From: Falsiruegeria mediterranea M17
GTDB taxonomy: Bacteria; Pseudomonadota; Alphaproteobacteria; Rhodobacterales; Rhodobacteraceae
Assembly: GCF_900302455.1 (NCBI RefSeq)
Contig: NZ_ONZG01000008.1
Span: 186,001 to 250,000 of the forward strand
DNA length: 64,000 nt
Direction of reading: 5' to 3'
In this document: one piece after another, positions 17,417 through 25,853 of the stretch
Numbering within the stretch: position 1 is the first letter of the stretch
Layout: each line of letters opens with the position of its first letter
Notes under the pieces: model-generated
What the model saw: the letters and a program-made list of their open reading frames with translations, nothing else
What the model was told of the DNA's origin: nothing
The model's database searches: none
Position numbers and translations under genes: made by a program

Positions 17417-17965
17417 TTATTCTGCATCTGCAACAAAGCGCACCTTGCCGATGTAGGGCAGGTTGCGGTTGCGCTGTGCATAGTCGATGCCATAGCCCAC
17501 CACGAACTCATCAGGGATCTCGAATCCGATCCAATCCGAGCGGAAATCCACCTCGCGCCGCGAGGGTTTGTCCAGCAAAGCGATGGATTTCAACCGCTTG
17601 GGGCTGCGGCTTTCCAGCAGATGGGTGACGTGGTTCAGTGTGTGGCCTGTGTCGACGATGTCCTCGACCACCAGTACATCGCGCCCTTCAATTGCGCCGC
17701 GCAAGTCTTTGAGAATGCGGACTTCTCGGCTGCTCTCCATCGCGTCACCATACGAAGACGCCTCCAGGAAATCCACCTCGATCGGCAGGTCCAGCTCACG
17801 CACAAGATCGGCGATGAACACAAACGAGCCACGCAACAGTCCTACGACAACCAGCTTGTCGGTGCCCTGAAATTCGGTCTGAATCTCACGACACAACTCC
17901 TCGATCCGGGCCGCAATGGCCTTGGCCGAGATCATTGTATCAATCACATATGCGCTGTCGCTCAT
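17417..17965 (-). CDS. hpt: Hypoxanthine phosphoribosyltransferase
   Basis: A 182-residue purine-salvage enzyme that converts hypoxanthine or guanine and PRPP to IMP or GMP. The PRPP-binding motif [20 protein letters not shown] is complete. Other family marks are [17 protein letters not shown] in the first half, [18 protein letters not shown], and the C-terminal base-binding loop [20 protein letters not shown]. The ATG at 17965 has AAGGGGG upstream; the frame runs further out but reaches into the divergent neighbour. It is divergent from the RatA-like gene, with about 70 bp between them. Confidence 0.95.
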   Translation of the reverse strand: MSDSAYVIDTMISAKAIAARIEELCREIQTEFQGTDKLVVVGLLRGSFVFIADLVRELDLPIEVDFLEASSYGDAMESSREVRILKDLRGAIEGRDVLVVEDIVDTGHTLNHVTHLLESRSPKRLKSIALLDKPSRREVDFRSDWIGFEIPDEFVVGYGIDYAQRNRNLPYIGKVRFVADAE

Positions 17966-18037
17966 CACTGCCCCCTTGATCTTTCGCGCGCAACATACGA
18001 CATGAGCCGCCATTGTCACCCAATAATGCAGGCCCCA

Positions 18038-18484
18038 ATGCCCACCCACTCGGAAACCCGCCATCTGCCGTACACCGCGCAACAGATGTATGATCTGGTG
18101 GCGGATGTGGGTCAGTACCCCAAGTTCCTGCCGTGGTGTTCCGCTGCCCGCATCCGGAGCACGCATGAGGTGGATCAGGCCGTGGTGATGGACGCCGACC
18201 TGGTGATTTCATTCAAGGTGTTCCGCGAGCGGTTTGGCAGCCGGGTCACACTGTTTCCCGGCGAGCACAAGATTGATACCGAATACCTGGATGGCCCCTT
18301 TAGCCATATGAAATCGACCTGGGCATTCGCTGATCACCCTGATGGCGGTTGCGAGGTGTCGTTCTTTGTGGATTTCGAGTTCAAGAACGCGATCCTGCAA
18401 GGGGTGATCGGGGTGGTCTTCAACGAGGCGATGCAACGGATCGTGCGCGCCTTCGAGCGTCGCGCTGCCGAGCTGTACACTTAG
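18038..18484 (+). CDS. RatA/COQ10-family START-domain protein
   Basis: A 148-residue SRPBCC/START-domain protein, the size of COQ10/RatA homologues. It begins [20 protein letters not shown], then [16 protein letters not shown], and continues with [20 protein letters not shown] and a C-terminal helix ([20 protein letters not shown]). In eukaryotes COQ10 binds ubiquinone; in E. coli RatA was described as a toxin that inhibits ribosome assembly. The alphaproteobacterial protein more likely binds quinone or lipid. No RatB-like antitoxin is adjacent, which argues against a toxin-antitoxin role. An ATG at 18026 is also in frame. Confidence 0.85.
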   Translation: MPTHSETRHLPYTAQQMYDLVADVGQYPKFLPWCSAARIRSTHEVDQAVVMDADLVISFKVFRERFGSRVTLFPGEHKIDTEYLDGPFSHMKSTWAFADHPDGGCEVSFFVDFEFKNAILQGVIGVVFNEAMQRIVRAFERRAAELYT

Positions 18485-18520
18485 TCTTTACCCCCATCTG
18501 CGGCGCGCTAAACTGCGCCC

Positions 18521-19810
18521 ATGACTCAGCTGACCACGCATTTGGCGGATTTTGCCGCTGGCCCCGTGACCACCACCGCCTCGGCGCGGTTGGTGACCTC
18601 TCTTTCCGCGCTCGATTGGTTCGCCGTGGGGCGTGCGGGCCGGGCCGAACCCGTGTCCGAGATCGTCCGGGACATGGTGTTTGTCGAACAGGGGGCGGGC
18701 CAGGCGCATGTCTTTGGCGGCGGCGCAGCGCCAGCACGCTCTGCCGTTCTGGCCAATGGCACTATCAGTCACGCGCTCGACTATGATGACACCCATTTCG
18801 CTCACATCGGCCATCCATCTGTCGCCGTCTTCCCCGCGGCTCTCGCGATGGCCGAGATGCGGGACTTGCCGCTGGTCGAGGTGCTCGAAGCGGCTCTTGT
18901 GGGTGTGGAGGTTTCGGTCCGTGTGGGCCTGTGGCTGGGGCGCAGCCACTATCAGACCGGGTTTCATCAGACTGCGACGGCCGGGGCCTTTGGGGCCGCC
19001 GTGGCCGCTGGTCGACTGGTGGGGCTGCAGGCAGACGGCATGGCGCAGGTCCTGGGCCTGACCGCCACACGCGCGGCGGGGCTCAAGGCGCAGTTCGGAA
19101 CCATGGGCAAGCCGTACAACGCAGGCCTTGCAGCCGCAGCAGGGGTCGAGACCGTGCAACTGGTTCAACGTGGATTTATGGCCAATCCGGACGCGCTCGA
19201 AGGGGACTTTGGCTTTGGCGCCACCCATCACGGAGAGGGTAACCTGAACGAGGCGCTGGAGGGGCTCGGTGCCGAATGGCTGTTCGAGTCCGTGAGCCAC
19301 AAGTTTCACGCCTGCTGTCACGGCCTCCACGCCGCGCTTGAGGCCGCGCGCACGCTGGATATCGCCGAGCCCGAGGTTGCCGAGATGACGGTGCGCACCC
19401 ATCCACGCTGGATGAGCGTGTGCAATCAGCCGGAACCGACAACGGGCCTTGGCGCCAAGTTTTCGTATCGCACGGTGTTGGCCATGCATGCGCTTGGCCA
19501 CGACACCGCGCGGCTCGACAGCTATTCCGAAGCGGTCTGCGCCAACCCACGCCTGATCGCGCTGCGAGACCGGATCAAGGTTGAGGCAGATGAAACCCTG
19601 ACCGAAACGCAAGCCCATCTGTCGATCCTGCGTCGCGATGGCAGCAGGGATGAGGCGACGCATGATTTGCAAGCGCCGCTGCCGCTGGCCACGCGAGAGG
19701 AACGGGTGCGCACCAAGGCTGCTAAACTGATCGGTGGTGCGCTGACAGATGAGGTCTGGTCACTCCTGCGCACCGGTGGGCGAGCAGCGGATCTTGCGGA
19801 ACGGCTTTGA
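18521..19810 (+). CDS. MmgE/PrpD-family protein
   Basis: A 429-residue member of the MmgE/PrpD family, whose characterised members include 2-methylcitrate dehydratase and itaconyl/aconitate-related isomerases. Typical features are the all-helical N-terminal domain (MTQLTTHLADFAAGPVTTTA), SHALDYDDTHFAHIGHPSVA with the conserved Asp/His set, FHQTATAGAFGAAVAAGRL, FGTMGKPYNAGLAAAAGVE, and KFHACCHGLHAALEAARTL in the C-terminal lid region. No prp operon genes are adjacent, so the substrate is open. It starts 36 bp after the RatA-like gene and may be cotranscribed with it. Confidence 0.88.
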   Translation: MTQLTTHLADFAAGPVTTTASARLVTSLSALDWFAVGRAGRAEPVSEIVRDMVFVEQGAGQAHVFGGGAAPARSAVLANGTISHALDYDDTHFAHIGHPSVAVFPAALAMAEMRDLPLVEVLEAALVGVEVSVRVGLWLGRSHYQTGFHQTATAGAFGAAVAAGRLVGLQADGMAQVLGLTATRAAGLKAQFGTMGKPYNAGLAAAAGVETVQLVQRGFMANPDALEGDFGFGATHHGEGNLNEALEGLGAEWLFESVSHKFHACCHGLHAALEAARTLDIAEPEVAEMTVRTHPRWMSVCNQPEPTTGLGAKFSYRTVLAMHALGHDTARLDSYSEAVCANPRLIALRDRIKVEADETLTETQAHLSILRRDGSRDEATHDLQAPLPLATREERVRTKAAKLIGGALTDEVWSLLRTGGRAADLAERL

Positions 19811-19835
19811 ACCGAGTGTGATCTTATCAAGGCGG

Positions 19836-20085
19836 TAAGGCGGAGGGGCTCCCGCGCCCGCGCCAACCTGACTTCGTCAGCTCAGCGAACGGCCTTGGGC
19901 CGGGCGCCTCGCCTTCGGCTCGGCGCGGTTGCGTCCAGACGCACCCGATGCGTCAAATTCTAAAGCTCGTCGTTGGGCGCCAACCGCCGCGCATAGCGCG
20001 GCGCACGATTTCTTTATGGCCAACGGGAGGAAGGCATCTTTGATGCCTGATCGACGGGCGGGAGCCCTCCTGAGGTGGAAGCCAG
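19836..20085. repeat. Facing copies of the dispersed GC-rich repeat
   Basis: The gap between the MmgE/PrpD and amtB genes is built from repeat modules. One copy on plus starts GGGGCTCCCGCGCCCG and includes TTGGGCCGGGCGCC. A second copy runs on minus, seen at 20030-20085 as the complement of CTCCCGCCCGTCG, a hairpin and CCTCCCGTTGG, matching the copy at 10303. No gene is supported here; a minus-strand frame at 19953-20147 is only a reading of the repeat. Confidence 0.65.
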
Positions 20086-20099
20086 CCACAAAAAACTAA

Positions 20100-20129
20100 A
20101 AAAGCGGGCCTCCCAAGAGACCCGCTTTT
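20100..20129 (-). terminator. Intrinsic terminator after amtB
   Basis: AAAAGCGGG (20100-20108) pairs with CCCGCTTTT (20121-20129) around a 12-nt loop. On the minus strand the stem ends in a run of Ts. It lies about 35 bp beyond the amtB stop. Confidence 0.8.
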
Positions 20130-20165
20130 CGCTGCCCTTGCGGGCATAAGTCAGCCAAGGTGGGC

Positions 20166-21347
20166 TCAGCTGCTTATGTCATAGGCCCGTTCGCCGTGTA
20201 CGCTCAGGTCAAGACCATTTGTTTCGGTCTCGGCGTCTACGCGAAGCGGGGTGACAAGTGCAACCAGTTTCACCAGGATCACGGTCACAACTGCCGTGAA
20301 GACACCCACAATCACAAGGCCTCCCAGCTGTGCCGCCCAGCTTCCCAGGCCAAAAACGGCGATCATGACGGTGCCAAAGATGCCGCCCACGCCATGCACG
20401 GCAAAGACGTCCAGCGTGTCGTCGATCTTCAACAGGTTCCGCACGACGTTCACGGCTTCTTGGCAGAGAATGCCAGCAACTGCACCGATGACCAGCGCTT
20501 GTACCGGATCAACGAAACCGGACGCAGGTGTGATCGAAGCCAGCCCTGCAATGGTGCCGGTGACCAGACCCACCATGGATGCTTTGCCGTATTTGATCTT
20601 TTCCCACAGCGCCCATGTCAGCGAGGCGGTCGCGGCCGAGATATGGGTCACGGTCAGCGCCATGGCCGCACCGCCGTCCGCGGCCAGCTGCGAGCCGCCA
20701 TTGAAGCCGAACCAGCCAACCCACAGCATCGCGGCACCGATCATTACAAAGCCAGGGCTGTGCGGCGGGGTGGTGCGGTGACGGCGTGGCCCCAGGAACA
20801 CCGCAATGATCAGTGCGGCCAAACCAGCGGTTTCGTGGACCACGATACCGCCCGCAAAGTCCTTGACGCCCGTCTCACCAAAGATACCGCCATCGGCCAG
20901 GAACCCGCCGCCCCAGATCCAGTGAACCACCGGCGCATAACACAGCAGCATCCAGAGGCCCGAGAAGGTCAGGACAAAGCCAAAGCCCACACGCTCGACA
21001 TAGGCGCCCACGATCAGGGCGGGTGTGATGATGGCGAATGTCATCTGGAAGGCAAAGAACAGGATCTCGGGCAGGGTGCCCGACAGGGTGTCCGGCGTGA
21101 TGCCCAGCAAGAACATCTTGTCCAGCCCGCCCCAGTAGCCCGAGGTGCCGCCGCCAAAGGCGATGGAGTATCCTGCGACCAGCCACAGGATGCTCATCAA
21201 ACAGGCAATTGCAAAGCAGTGCATGAACACGCTGAGTACATTTCGGGCACGCACCAGACCGCCGTAAAACAGCGCAAGGCCCGGCAGTGTCATGAAAAGG
21301 ACCAGGGCGGTTGCCACGATGATCCATGCTGTATCGGCTCCATTCAT
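20166..21347 (-). CDS. amtB: Ammonium transporter
   Basis: A 393-residue Amt-family channel in the inner membrane with about eleven hydrophobic helices. It conducts ammonium inward. The twin pore histidines are His171 (GGIVVHETAG) and His318 (FAVHGVGG). The family marks GGLVRARNVLSVFMHCFAI and GAAMLWVGWFGFNGGS are present. The N-terminus (MNGADTAWIIVATALVLFMT) is membrane-inserted directly, with no long signal peptide. No glnK is adjacent, which is unusual because the two genes are commonly paired. AAGGAGAGG lies upstream of the ATG at 21347. The ntr cluster begins 2.4 kb away on the other strand; regulation by NtrC is likely but no site was identified. Confidence 0.94.
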   Translation of the reverse strand: MNGADTAWIIVATALVLFMTLPGLALFYGGLVRARNVLSVFMHCFAIACLMSILWLVAGYSIAFGGGTSGYWGGLDKMFLLGITPDTLSGTLPEILFFAFQMTFAIITPALIVGAYVERVGFGFVLTFSGLWMLLCYAPVVHWIWGGGFLADGGIFGETGVKDFAGGIVVHETAGLAALIIAVFLGPRRHRTTPPHSPGFVMIGAAMLWVGWFGFNGGSQLAADGGAAMALTVTHISAATASLTWALWEKIKYGKASMVGLVTGTIAGLASITPASGFVDPVQALVIGAVAGILCQEAVNVVRNLLKIDDTLDVFAVHGVGGIFGTVMIAVFGLGSWAAQLGGLVIVGVFTAVVTVILVKLVALVTPLRVDAETETNGLDLSVHGERAYDISS

Positions 21348-21487
21348 GGGGCCTCTCCTTTTCGGTAAGCGAGTGGTTCTGAAGCGTTGAACCCAATGCC
21401 GCTTGGGGAAAAAAGAGGCACCTGCCGCAAAACCCGCCTGTTTTTGACGCTTTTTGCGATGTGGTGAAAAATTGGGCGGTGTTTTTG

Positions 21488-21979
21488 TCAGCCGCCCTGA
21501 TTTTCAGCGGTGCGCGAAAGTCCTGTCTGCAAGAGCTTTAGTGCATGATCCCGTGCCGCCAACCGGACCTGATCGCGGCCAAGGGCGCCAAATTCGATGG
21601 TTTCGGTGAAGGTGGACAGGCTCGTTCCTGCCAGTCCGAAACACACACGCCCTTCGGGCTTGAACTCGGACCCGCCGGGGCCTGCGATGCCGGTGATCGA
21701 GACGGTCAATTGAACTGGGGCATGGTCCAATGCGCCCTCTGCCATCTCAAGCGCCACCTCTTCGGACACGGCGCCGACCGCATCTAAGGTTGAAGCCTTC
21801 ACACCCAACATCTCTTGCTTGGCGCGGTTGGTATAGGTGACAAAGCTGCGTTCAACCACGGCGGAACTGCCGGGAATGTCGGTGAGCGCGGCGGCCACCA
21901 TGCCGCCTGTGCAGCTTTCTGCAGTGGCGATCATGACGCCCAGACGTTTCGCCTCATCCAAAAGGTCAGTTACGTTCAT
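21488..21979 (-). CDS. CinA-family nicotinamide-nucleotide amidase (PncC-like)
   Basis: A 163-residue protein equal to the C-terminal amidase domain of CinA. It deamidates nicotinamide mononucleotide in NAD recycling. Conserved segments are IATAESCTGGMVAAALTDIP with the nucleophilic Ser, FVTYTNRAKQEMLGVKASTL, GAVSEEVALEMAEGAL and VSITGIAGPGGSEFKPEGRV. The stand-alone short form is common in bacteria. Its ATG (21979) overlaps the pgpA stop by four bases, so it is the third gene of the ispDF-pgpA-cinA operon. AmtB follows in the same direction after about 140 bp. Confidence 0.9.
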   Translation of the reverse strand: MNVTDLLDEAKRLGVMIATAESCTGGMVAAALTDIPGSSAVVERSFVTYTNRAKQEMLGVKASTLDAVGAVSEEVALEMAEGALDHAPVQLTVSITGIAGPGGSEFKPEGRVCFGLAGTSLSTFTETIEFGALGRDQVRLAARDHALKLLQTGLSRTAENQGG

Positions 21980-22476
21980 AGCCCCAGCACCCCATGTGAA
22001 AAGCCTGCGAGCAGCGACACGCCGATGGCGGCAAAGACACCCGCGATCAGGTCATCCAGCATCACACCAAGCGCATCGCCGCGCCGGTCGGCCCAACCAA
22101 TGGGGCCGGGTTTGGTGATGTCGAACAGTCGGAACAGCAGGAACCCGGCAACCCAACCGGGCCAAAGCGCCGTGATCTCGATCCCATGCGACCATGCCGG
22201 ATAGGAAATCGCCATAAGCGCGATGAACTGGCCCGCCACCTCATCAATCACGATCTCGGACGGGTCGTGATCGTCTTGTCCGGCAGTCATCACGCCAGTG
22301 GCCCAAATGCCCGCGACGATGGCCACAACGGTGGCAATTGCCAGCAGGGGAAAGCCACCCAATTGGTGCAACACATAGGTCAAGGGCAGGGCAGCAAACG
22401 ACCCCCAAGTGCCCGGTGCGGGGCGCAGGTAACCGACGCCACCGACCGTGGCAATCGCCTTTGCCAGCCCCATCAT
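21976..22476 (-). CDS. pgpA: Phosphatidylglycerophosphatase A
   Basis: A 166-residue inner-membrane phosphatase that makes phosphatidylglycerol by dephosphorylating phosphatidylglycerophosphate. The N-terminal [20 protein letters not shown] and the catalytic acidic motif [20 protein letters not shown] are typical. Several hydrophobic helices follow ([34 protein letters not shown]). I place the start at ATG 22476, because it overlaps the ispDF stop as ATGA; earlier codons to 22491 would lie inside ispDF. Coupling to ispDF and cinA is by four-base overlaps on both sides. Confidence 0.92.
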   Translation of the reverse strand: MMGLAKAIATVGGVGYLRPAPGTWGSFAALPLTYVLHQLGGFPLLAIATVVAIVAGIWATGVMTAGQDDHDPSEIVIDEVAGQFIALMAISYPAWSHGIEITALWPGWVAGFLLFRLFDITKPGPIGWADRRGDALGVMLDDLIAGVFAAIGVSLLAGFSHGVLGL

Positions 22477-23606
22477 GCCGACACCAGACAAGCAGTGGCC
22501 AGCGAGGCAATGCCTTCGCTGCGACCGGTAAAGCCCAGACGTTCGGAGGTGGTGGCCTTGACCGAAACCTGCCCCTCGCTCAGCCCCATGATCTGCGCCA
22601 TTTCACTTCGCATGGCGGCCGAATGTGGCCCGATCTTTGGATACTCGCAGACCAACGTGCAGTCGACGTTGGAAATGCGATACCCCATCGAGGCCGCCAA
22701 CTCGACCGCGTGACGCAAGAAGATCTCGCTCGCAGCGCCCTTCCACTGTGGATCGGACGGGGGGAAGTGCTGGCCGATGTCGCCCTGCGCCAAGGCGCCA
22801 TAGATCGCGTCGGTAACGGCGTGCATGCCCACATCCGCATCCGAATGCCCCTGCAGTCCGCGGTCATGCGGCACCTTCACACCACACAGCACCACGTGAT
22901 CGCCGTCACCGAAGCGGTGCACGTCGTAACCATTGCCCAGCCTGATATCCATATCTGTCCTCAAGATCCGTTCCGCCCGGGCAAAATCCTCGGGCCGGGT
23001 TATTTTCAAGTTGTCTGCGTCACCCGGCACAATCTTCACCGGCAGGCCCACATCCCGCGTCACCTGCACATCATCCGCTGCGCCGCCGGGGTGCGCGGCA
23101 TGTGCCGCAACGATGGCGTCATAGTGGAACCCTTGCGGCGTTTGCGCTGCATAGAGGCCGGCGCGATCTCGTGTGCCTGTGACCTGACCCTCACCTCCGA
23201 CCCAAAGCGCGTCTGTCACCGCAAGGCCCGGCGCGGCGGCAGGGCAGGCCTCCAGGGCGGTCAGCACGTCCGAGATGATCCGCGTGCTGACGCATGGCCG
23301 TGCCACGTCGTGGATCAGAACTTTGGTCACGCCCCGATTTTCCAGTGCAGCTAATCCGTTTCGCACCGATTCTGCACGATCTGTCCCGCCTGAGGCGAGA
23401 ATGTAGCGGCCGCTTTCAAACTCTGCCCACGCGTCTTTGTCGTCGGCAGACAGAACCAGGACGATATGGTCCAATCCGGCAGCTTCGAACTGCGACAACG
23501 TCCAATCCGCCACGCGCCGCCCGGCAAGCGGCCGCCACTGCTTCGGCACACCTCCACCTGCACGCTGGCCGCGCCCTGCGGCGACGATAATGGCGGCTAT
23601 GGTCAT
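22473..23606 (-). CDS. ispDF: Bifunctional IspD/IspF isoprenoid enzyme
   Basis: A 377-residue fusion of two MEP-pathway enzymes. The N-terminal IspD part (about residues 1-215) makes CDP-methylerythritol; it has [30 protein letters not shown] and the TPQGF segment. The IspF part (from about 220) cyclises the later intermediate; it has [20 protein letters not shown] with the zinc-ligand Asp/His, [20 protein letters not shown], and the late [20 protein letters not shown]. Fusion of non-consecutive pathway enzymes is well known in alphaproteobacteria. ATG 23606 has AGGAG ten bases upstream. The frame runs further upstream but without support. Confidence 0.95.
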   Translation of the reverse strand: MTIAAIIVAAGRGQRAGGGVPKQWRPLAGRRVADWTLSQFEAAGLDHIVLVLSADDKDAWAEFESGRYILASGGTDRAESVRNGLAALENRGVTKVLIHDVARPCVSTRIISDVLTALEACPAAAPGLAVTDALWVGGEGQVTGTRDRAGLYAAQTPQGFHYDAIVAAHAAHPGGAADDVQVTRDVGLPVKIVPGDADNLKITRPEDFARAERILRTDMDIRLGNGYDVHRFGDGDHVVLCGVKVPHDRGLQGHSDADVGMHAVTDAIYGALAQGDIGQHFPPSDPQWKGAASEIFLRHAVELAASMGYRISNVDCTLVCEYPKIGPHSAAMRSEMAQIMGLSEGQVSVKATTSERLGFTGRSEGIASLATACLVSA

Positions 23607-23735
23607 GGTATGTCTGCTCCTGATCTGCTGCGCCTTGTTTATGAGGTGCTGCGCGCTTCGGCAATCACCCGCGTCAACTTGCTTAAAAAATAGGCAGGTG
23701 CCATTTTGATACGCCTTGAAACAGTCCGTTTCATT

Positions 23736-23770
23736 GTGCCATTGGGGGCGCTTCGTTACCAAAGTGGCAC
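23736..23770. promoter_or_regulatory. Long imperfect dyad before dusB
   Basis: GTGCCATTGG (23736-23745) mirrors CCAAAGTGGCAC (23759-23770) with a two-base bulge and 13 bases between. It lies 20 bp before the dusB start, in the 180-bp gap between divergent ispDF and dusB. It could be an operator or a leader hairpin. Confidence 0.45.
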
Positions 23771-23790
23771 TTGCACAAGGATTAGGCATT

Positions 23791-24774
23791 TTGACCTTAC
23801 GTCTTGCCAACAAAGAGCTGACCCCGCCTGTGGTCCTCGCCCCGATGGCCGGAATCACAGACCGCCCGTTCCGCGATCTGGTTTCCAGTTTCGGCGCAGG
23901 CCTGGTGGTGAGCGAGATGGTCGCCAGTCAGGAAATGGTTCAAGCCAAGCCGGGCGTACGTGAACGCGCCGAGCTAAGCGCGGACGTGGAAAACACCGCC
24001 GTGCAACTTGCGGGCCGCGAGGCAACCTGGATGGCCGAGGCAGCACGGCAAGTGGCTGATCAAGGCGCGCGGATCATCGACATCAACATGGGGTGCCCCG
24101 CCAAAAAGGTGACCAACGGGTATTCCGGCTCGGCGCTGCTCAAGACCCCCGATCATGCGCTGACGCTGATCGAGGCGGTGGTCGAAGCGGTGGATGTTCC
24201 CGTCACGCTCAAGACGCGGCTTGGTTGGGACGACAAACTGCTCAATGCGGCGGATGTGGCACGTCGTGCACAGGATGCTGGTGTACAGATGGTCACAATC
24301 CACGGGCGCACCCGCTGCCAGTTCTACAAGGGCCACGCCGATTGGGCAGCGATCCGGTCGGTGACCGAGGCGGTGGATGTGCCGGTTGTGGCCAATGGCG
24401 ACATCACCAGCACCGAGGCCGCCCAACGGGCGTTGGAGTTGTCCGGTGCGGCGGGCGTCATGATCGGGCGGGGCGCACAGGGCAAACCCTGGCTGCTGGC
24501 GCAGGTCTCGCACGACCTCTATGGAACGCCTGCACCTGTTATTCCGCAAGGCGCTGACCTGATCGACATGGTGCAGCGCCATTACCACGCAATGCTGTCT
24601 TTCTACGGCGCCGAACTGGGTCTGCGCGTCGCGCGCAAACATCTGGGCTGGTACATGGATGAGGCGGGCACGGCAGCGCCGCTGCGCCGTGCAGTGCTGA
24701 CATCCCGCGATACGGATGAGGTGACGCGGCTGCTGACGGATGCGCTCACCCCAACGCAAGAGGTGGCGGCATGA
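23791..24774 (+). CDS. dusB: tRNA-dihydrouridine synthase (NifR3/DusB type)
   Basis: A 327-residue FMN enzyme that reduces uridines in tRNA. Signature segments are [40 protein letters not shown] with the catalytic Cys, [10 protein letters not shown]-type strand, [40 protein letters not shown] and [15 protein letters not shown]. In Rhodobacter capsulatus the same gene is nifR3, first in the nifR3-ntrB-ntrC operon. The start is uncertain: no ATG fits; TTG 23791 (reading MTLRLANK) has AAGGA upstream and matches family N-termini better than TTG 23716. The stop overlaps ntrB by four bases. Confidence 0.92.
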   Translation: MTLRLANKELTPPVVLAPMAGITDRPFRDLVSSFGAGLVVSEMVASQEMVQAKPGVRERAELSADVENTAVQLAGREATWMAEAARQVADQGARIIDINMGCPAKKVTNGYSGSALLKTPDHALTLIEAVVEAVDVPVTLKTRLGWDDKLLNAADVARRAQDAGVQMVTIHGRTRCQFYKGHADWAAIRSVTEAVDVPVVANGDITSTEAAQRALELSGAAGVMIGRGAQGKPWLLAQVSHDLYGTPAPVIPQGADLIDMVQRHYHAMLSFYGAELGLRVARKHLGWYMDEAGTAAPLRRAVLTSRDTDEVTRLLTDALTPTQEVAA

Positions 24775-25847
24775 CCTCGGACCAATCCATCTGGGCCTCG
24801 CTGCCGGTTCCGGCTTTCCTGATCGACCCAGAGGACAGGATCGCGGACGTGAACTCTGCCGGCGAAGGGTTTCTGAACGCGTCAAAAAAAGCGGTCGAGG
24901 GCACGCCGGTTTGGGATCAGATCGCCATTGATGCCCCGATTGAAGAAGCATTCGAGCGCGCCCGCACCAACGGCACACCGCTTTTTGTCAACGACATCGA
25001 TGTCGGCTCGGGCAGTCGCGCGCCACTGCAATGCGCCCTGCAGATTGCACCGTTGCTCGGCCACCCCGGCACGATGATCATGATCATTTCGCCGCGGGAA
25101 TTGGCGGGGCGGATGACGCAGAACCATTCGGTGAAATCGGCGGCGCAGTCGGCTATTGGCATGGCTGAAATGCTGGCGCATGAGATCAAGAACCCGCTGG
25201 CCGGGATCACCGGGGCGGCGCAGCTTCTGAGCATGAATCTTGGCGCCGAAGACCTTGAACTTACAGACCTAATCGTGGCCGAAAGCCGCCGGATCGTGAA
25301 GCTGTTGGAGCAGGTCGAACAGTTCGGCAACCTCAGCACGCCGGATTTCAAGCCGGTCAATATTCACGACGTTCTGGACCGCGCCCGTCGCTCGGCGCAG
25401 TTGGGGTTTGGGGCCCATATGACCATTATCGAGGACTACGACCCCTCGCTTCCCATGGCCTTGGGTGACCCTGACCAGCTGTTGCAGGTGATATTGAATC
25501 TGCTGCGCAACGCGTCAGAGGCCGCAGACCCACAAGGCGGCACCATCCGCCTGCGGAGTTACTTTGAACACAGCTTTCGCCTGCGCCGCTCGGACGGCAC
25601 AGGCCAATCGCTGCCCTTGCAGATCGAGATCATCGATGATGGCCCCGGTCTGCCGGACAAGATCAAGGCCGACATCTTTGATCCCTTTGTGTCTGGGCGC
25701 GAGAACGGCACCGGGTTGGGGTTGGCCTTGGTGAGCAAGATCATTTCGGATCACAACGGGTGGGTCTCGGTCACGTCTGTGCCCGGGCGCACGGTGTTCC
25801 GCCTGTCGCTGCCGCGGGTTCCGCGCGGACATATGGATAAGGAGTAA
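24771..25847 (+). CDS. ntrB: Nitrogen-regulation sensor kinase NtrB
   Basis: A 358-residue cytosolic histidine kinase/phosphatase that controls NtrC in response to PII. The N-terminal PAS-like domain (LPVPAFLIDPEDRIADVNSA) leads to the phosphorylated His137 in MLAHEIKNPLAGITGAAQLL. The ATP-binding domain has the N-box QVILNLLRNASEAAD, the G1 box IIDDGPGLPDKI and the G2 box GRENGTGLGLALVSKIISDH. The length and missing membrane segments match soluble NtrB. The gene overlaps dusB (ATGA) and ends six bases before ntrC, so the three are one operon. Confidence 0.96.
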   Translation: MTSDQSIWASLPVPAFLIDPEDRIADVNSAGEGFLNASKKAVEGTPVWDQIAIDAPIEEAFERARTNGTPLFVNDIDVGSGSRAPLQCALQIAPLLGHPGTMIMIISPRELAGRMTQNHSVKSAAQSAIGMAEMLAHEIKNPLAGITGAAQLLSMNLGAEDLELTDLIVAESRRIVKLLEQVEQFGNLSTPDFKPVNIHDVLDRARRSAQLGFGAHMTIIEDYDPSLPMALGDPDQLLQVILNLLRNASEAADPQGGTIRLRSYFEHSFRLRRSDGTGQSLPLQIEIIDDGPGLPDKIKADIFDPFVSGRENGTGLGLALVSKIISDHNGWVSVTSVPGRTVFRLSLPRVPRGHMDKE

Positions 25848-25853
25848 ACTGGC

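Noticed and set aside
18038-18484. RatA-type toxin of a toxin-antitoxin pair
   Set aside because: No RatB-like partner gene is adjacent; the COQ10-type START function is more likely.
19953-20147. Minus-strand frames between MmgE/PrpD and amtB genes
   Set aside because: They are translations of the dispersed repeat and the amtB terminator.
23763-23775. TGGCAC near TTGC, a possible sigma54 -24/-12 promoter before dusB
   Set aside because: The two elements are nearly adjacent, not about five bases apart, and the NtrC here lacks the sigma54-contact loop.
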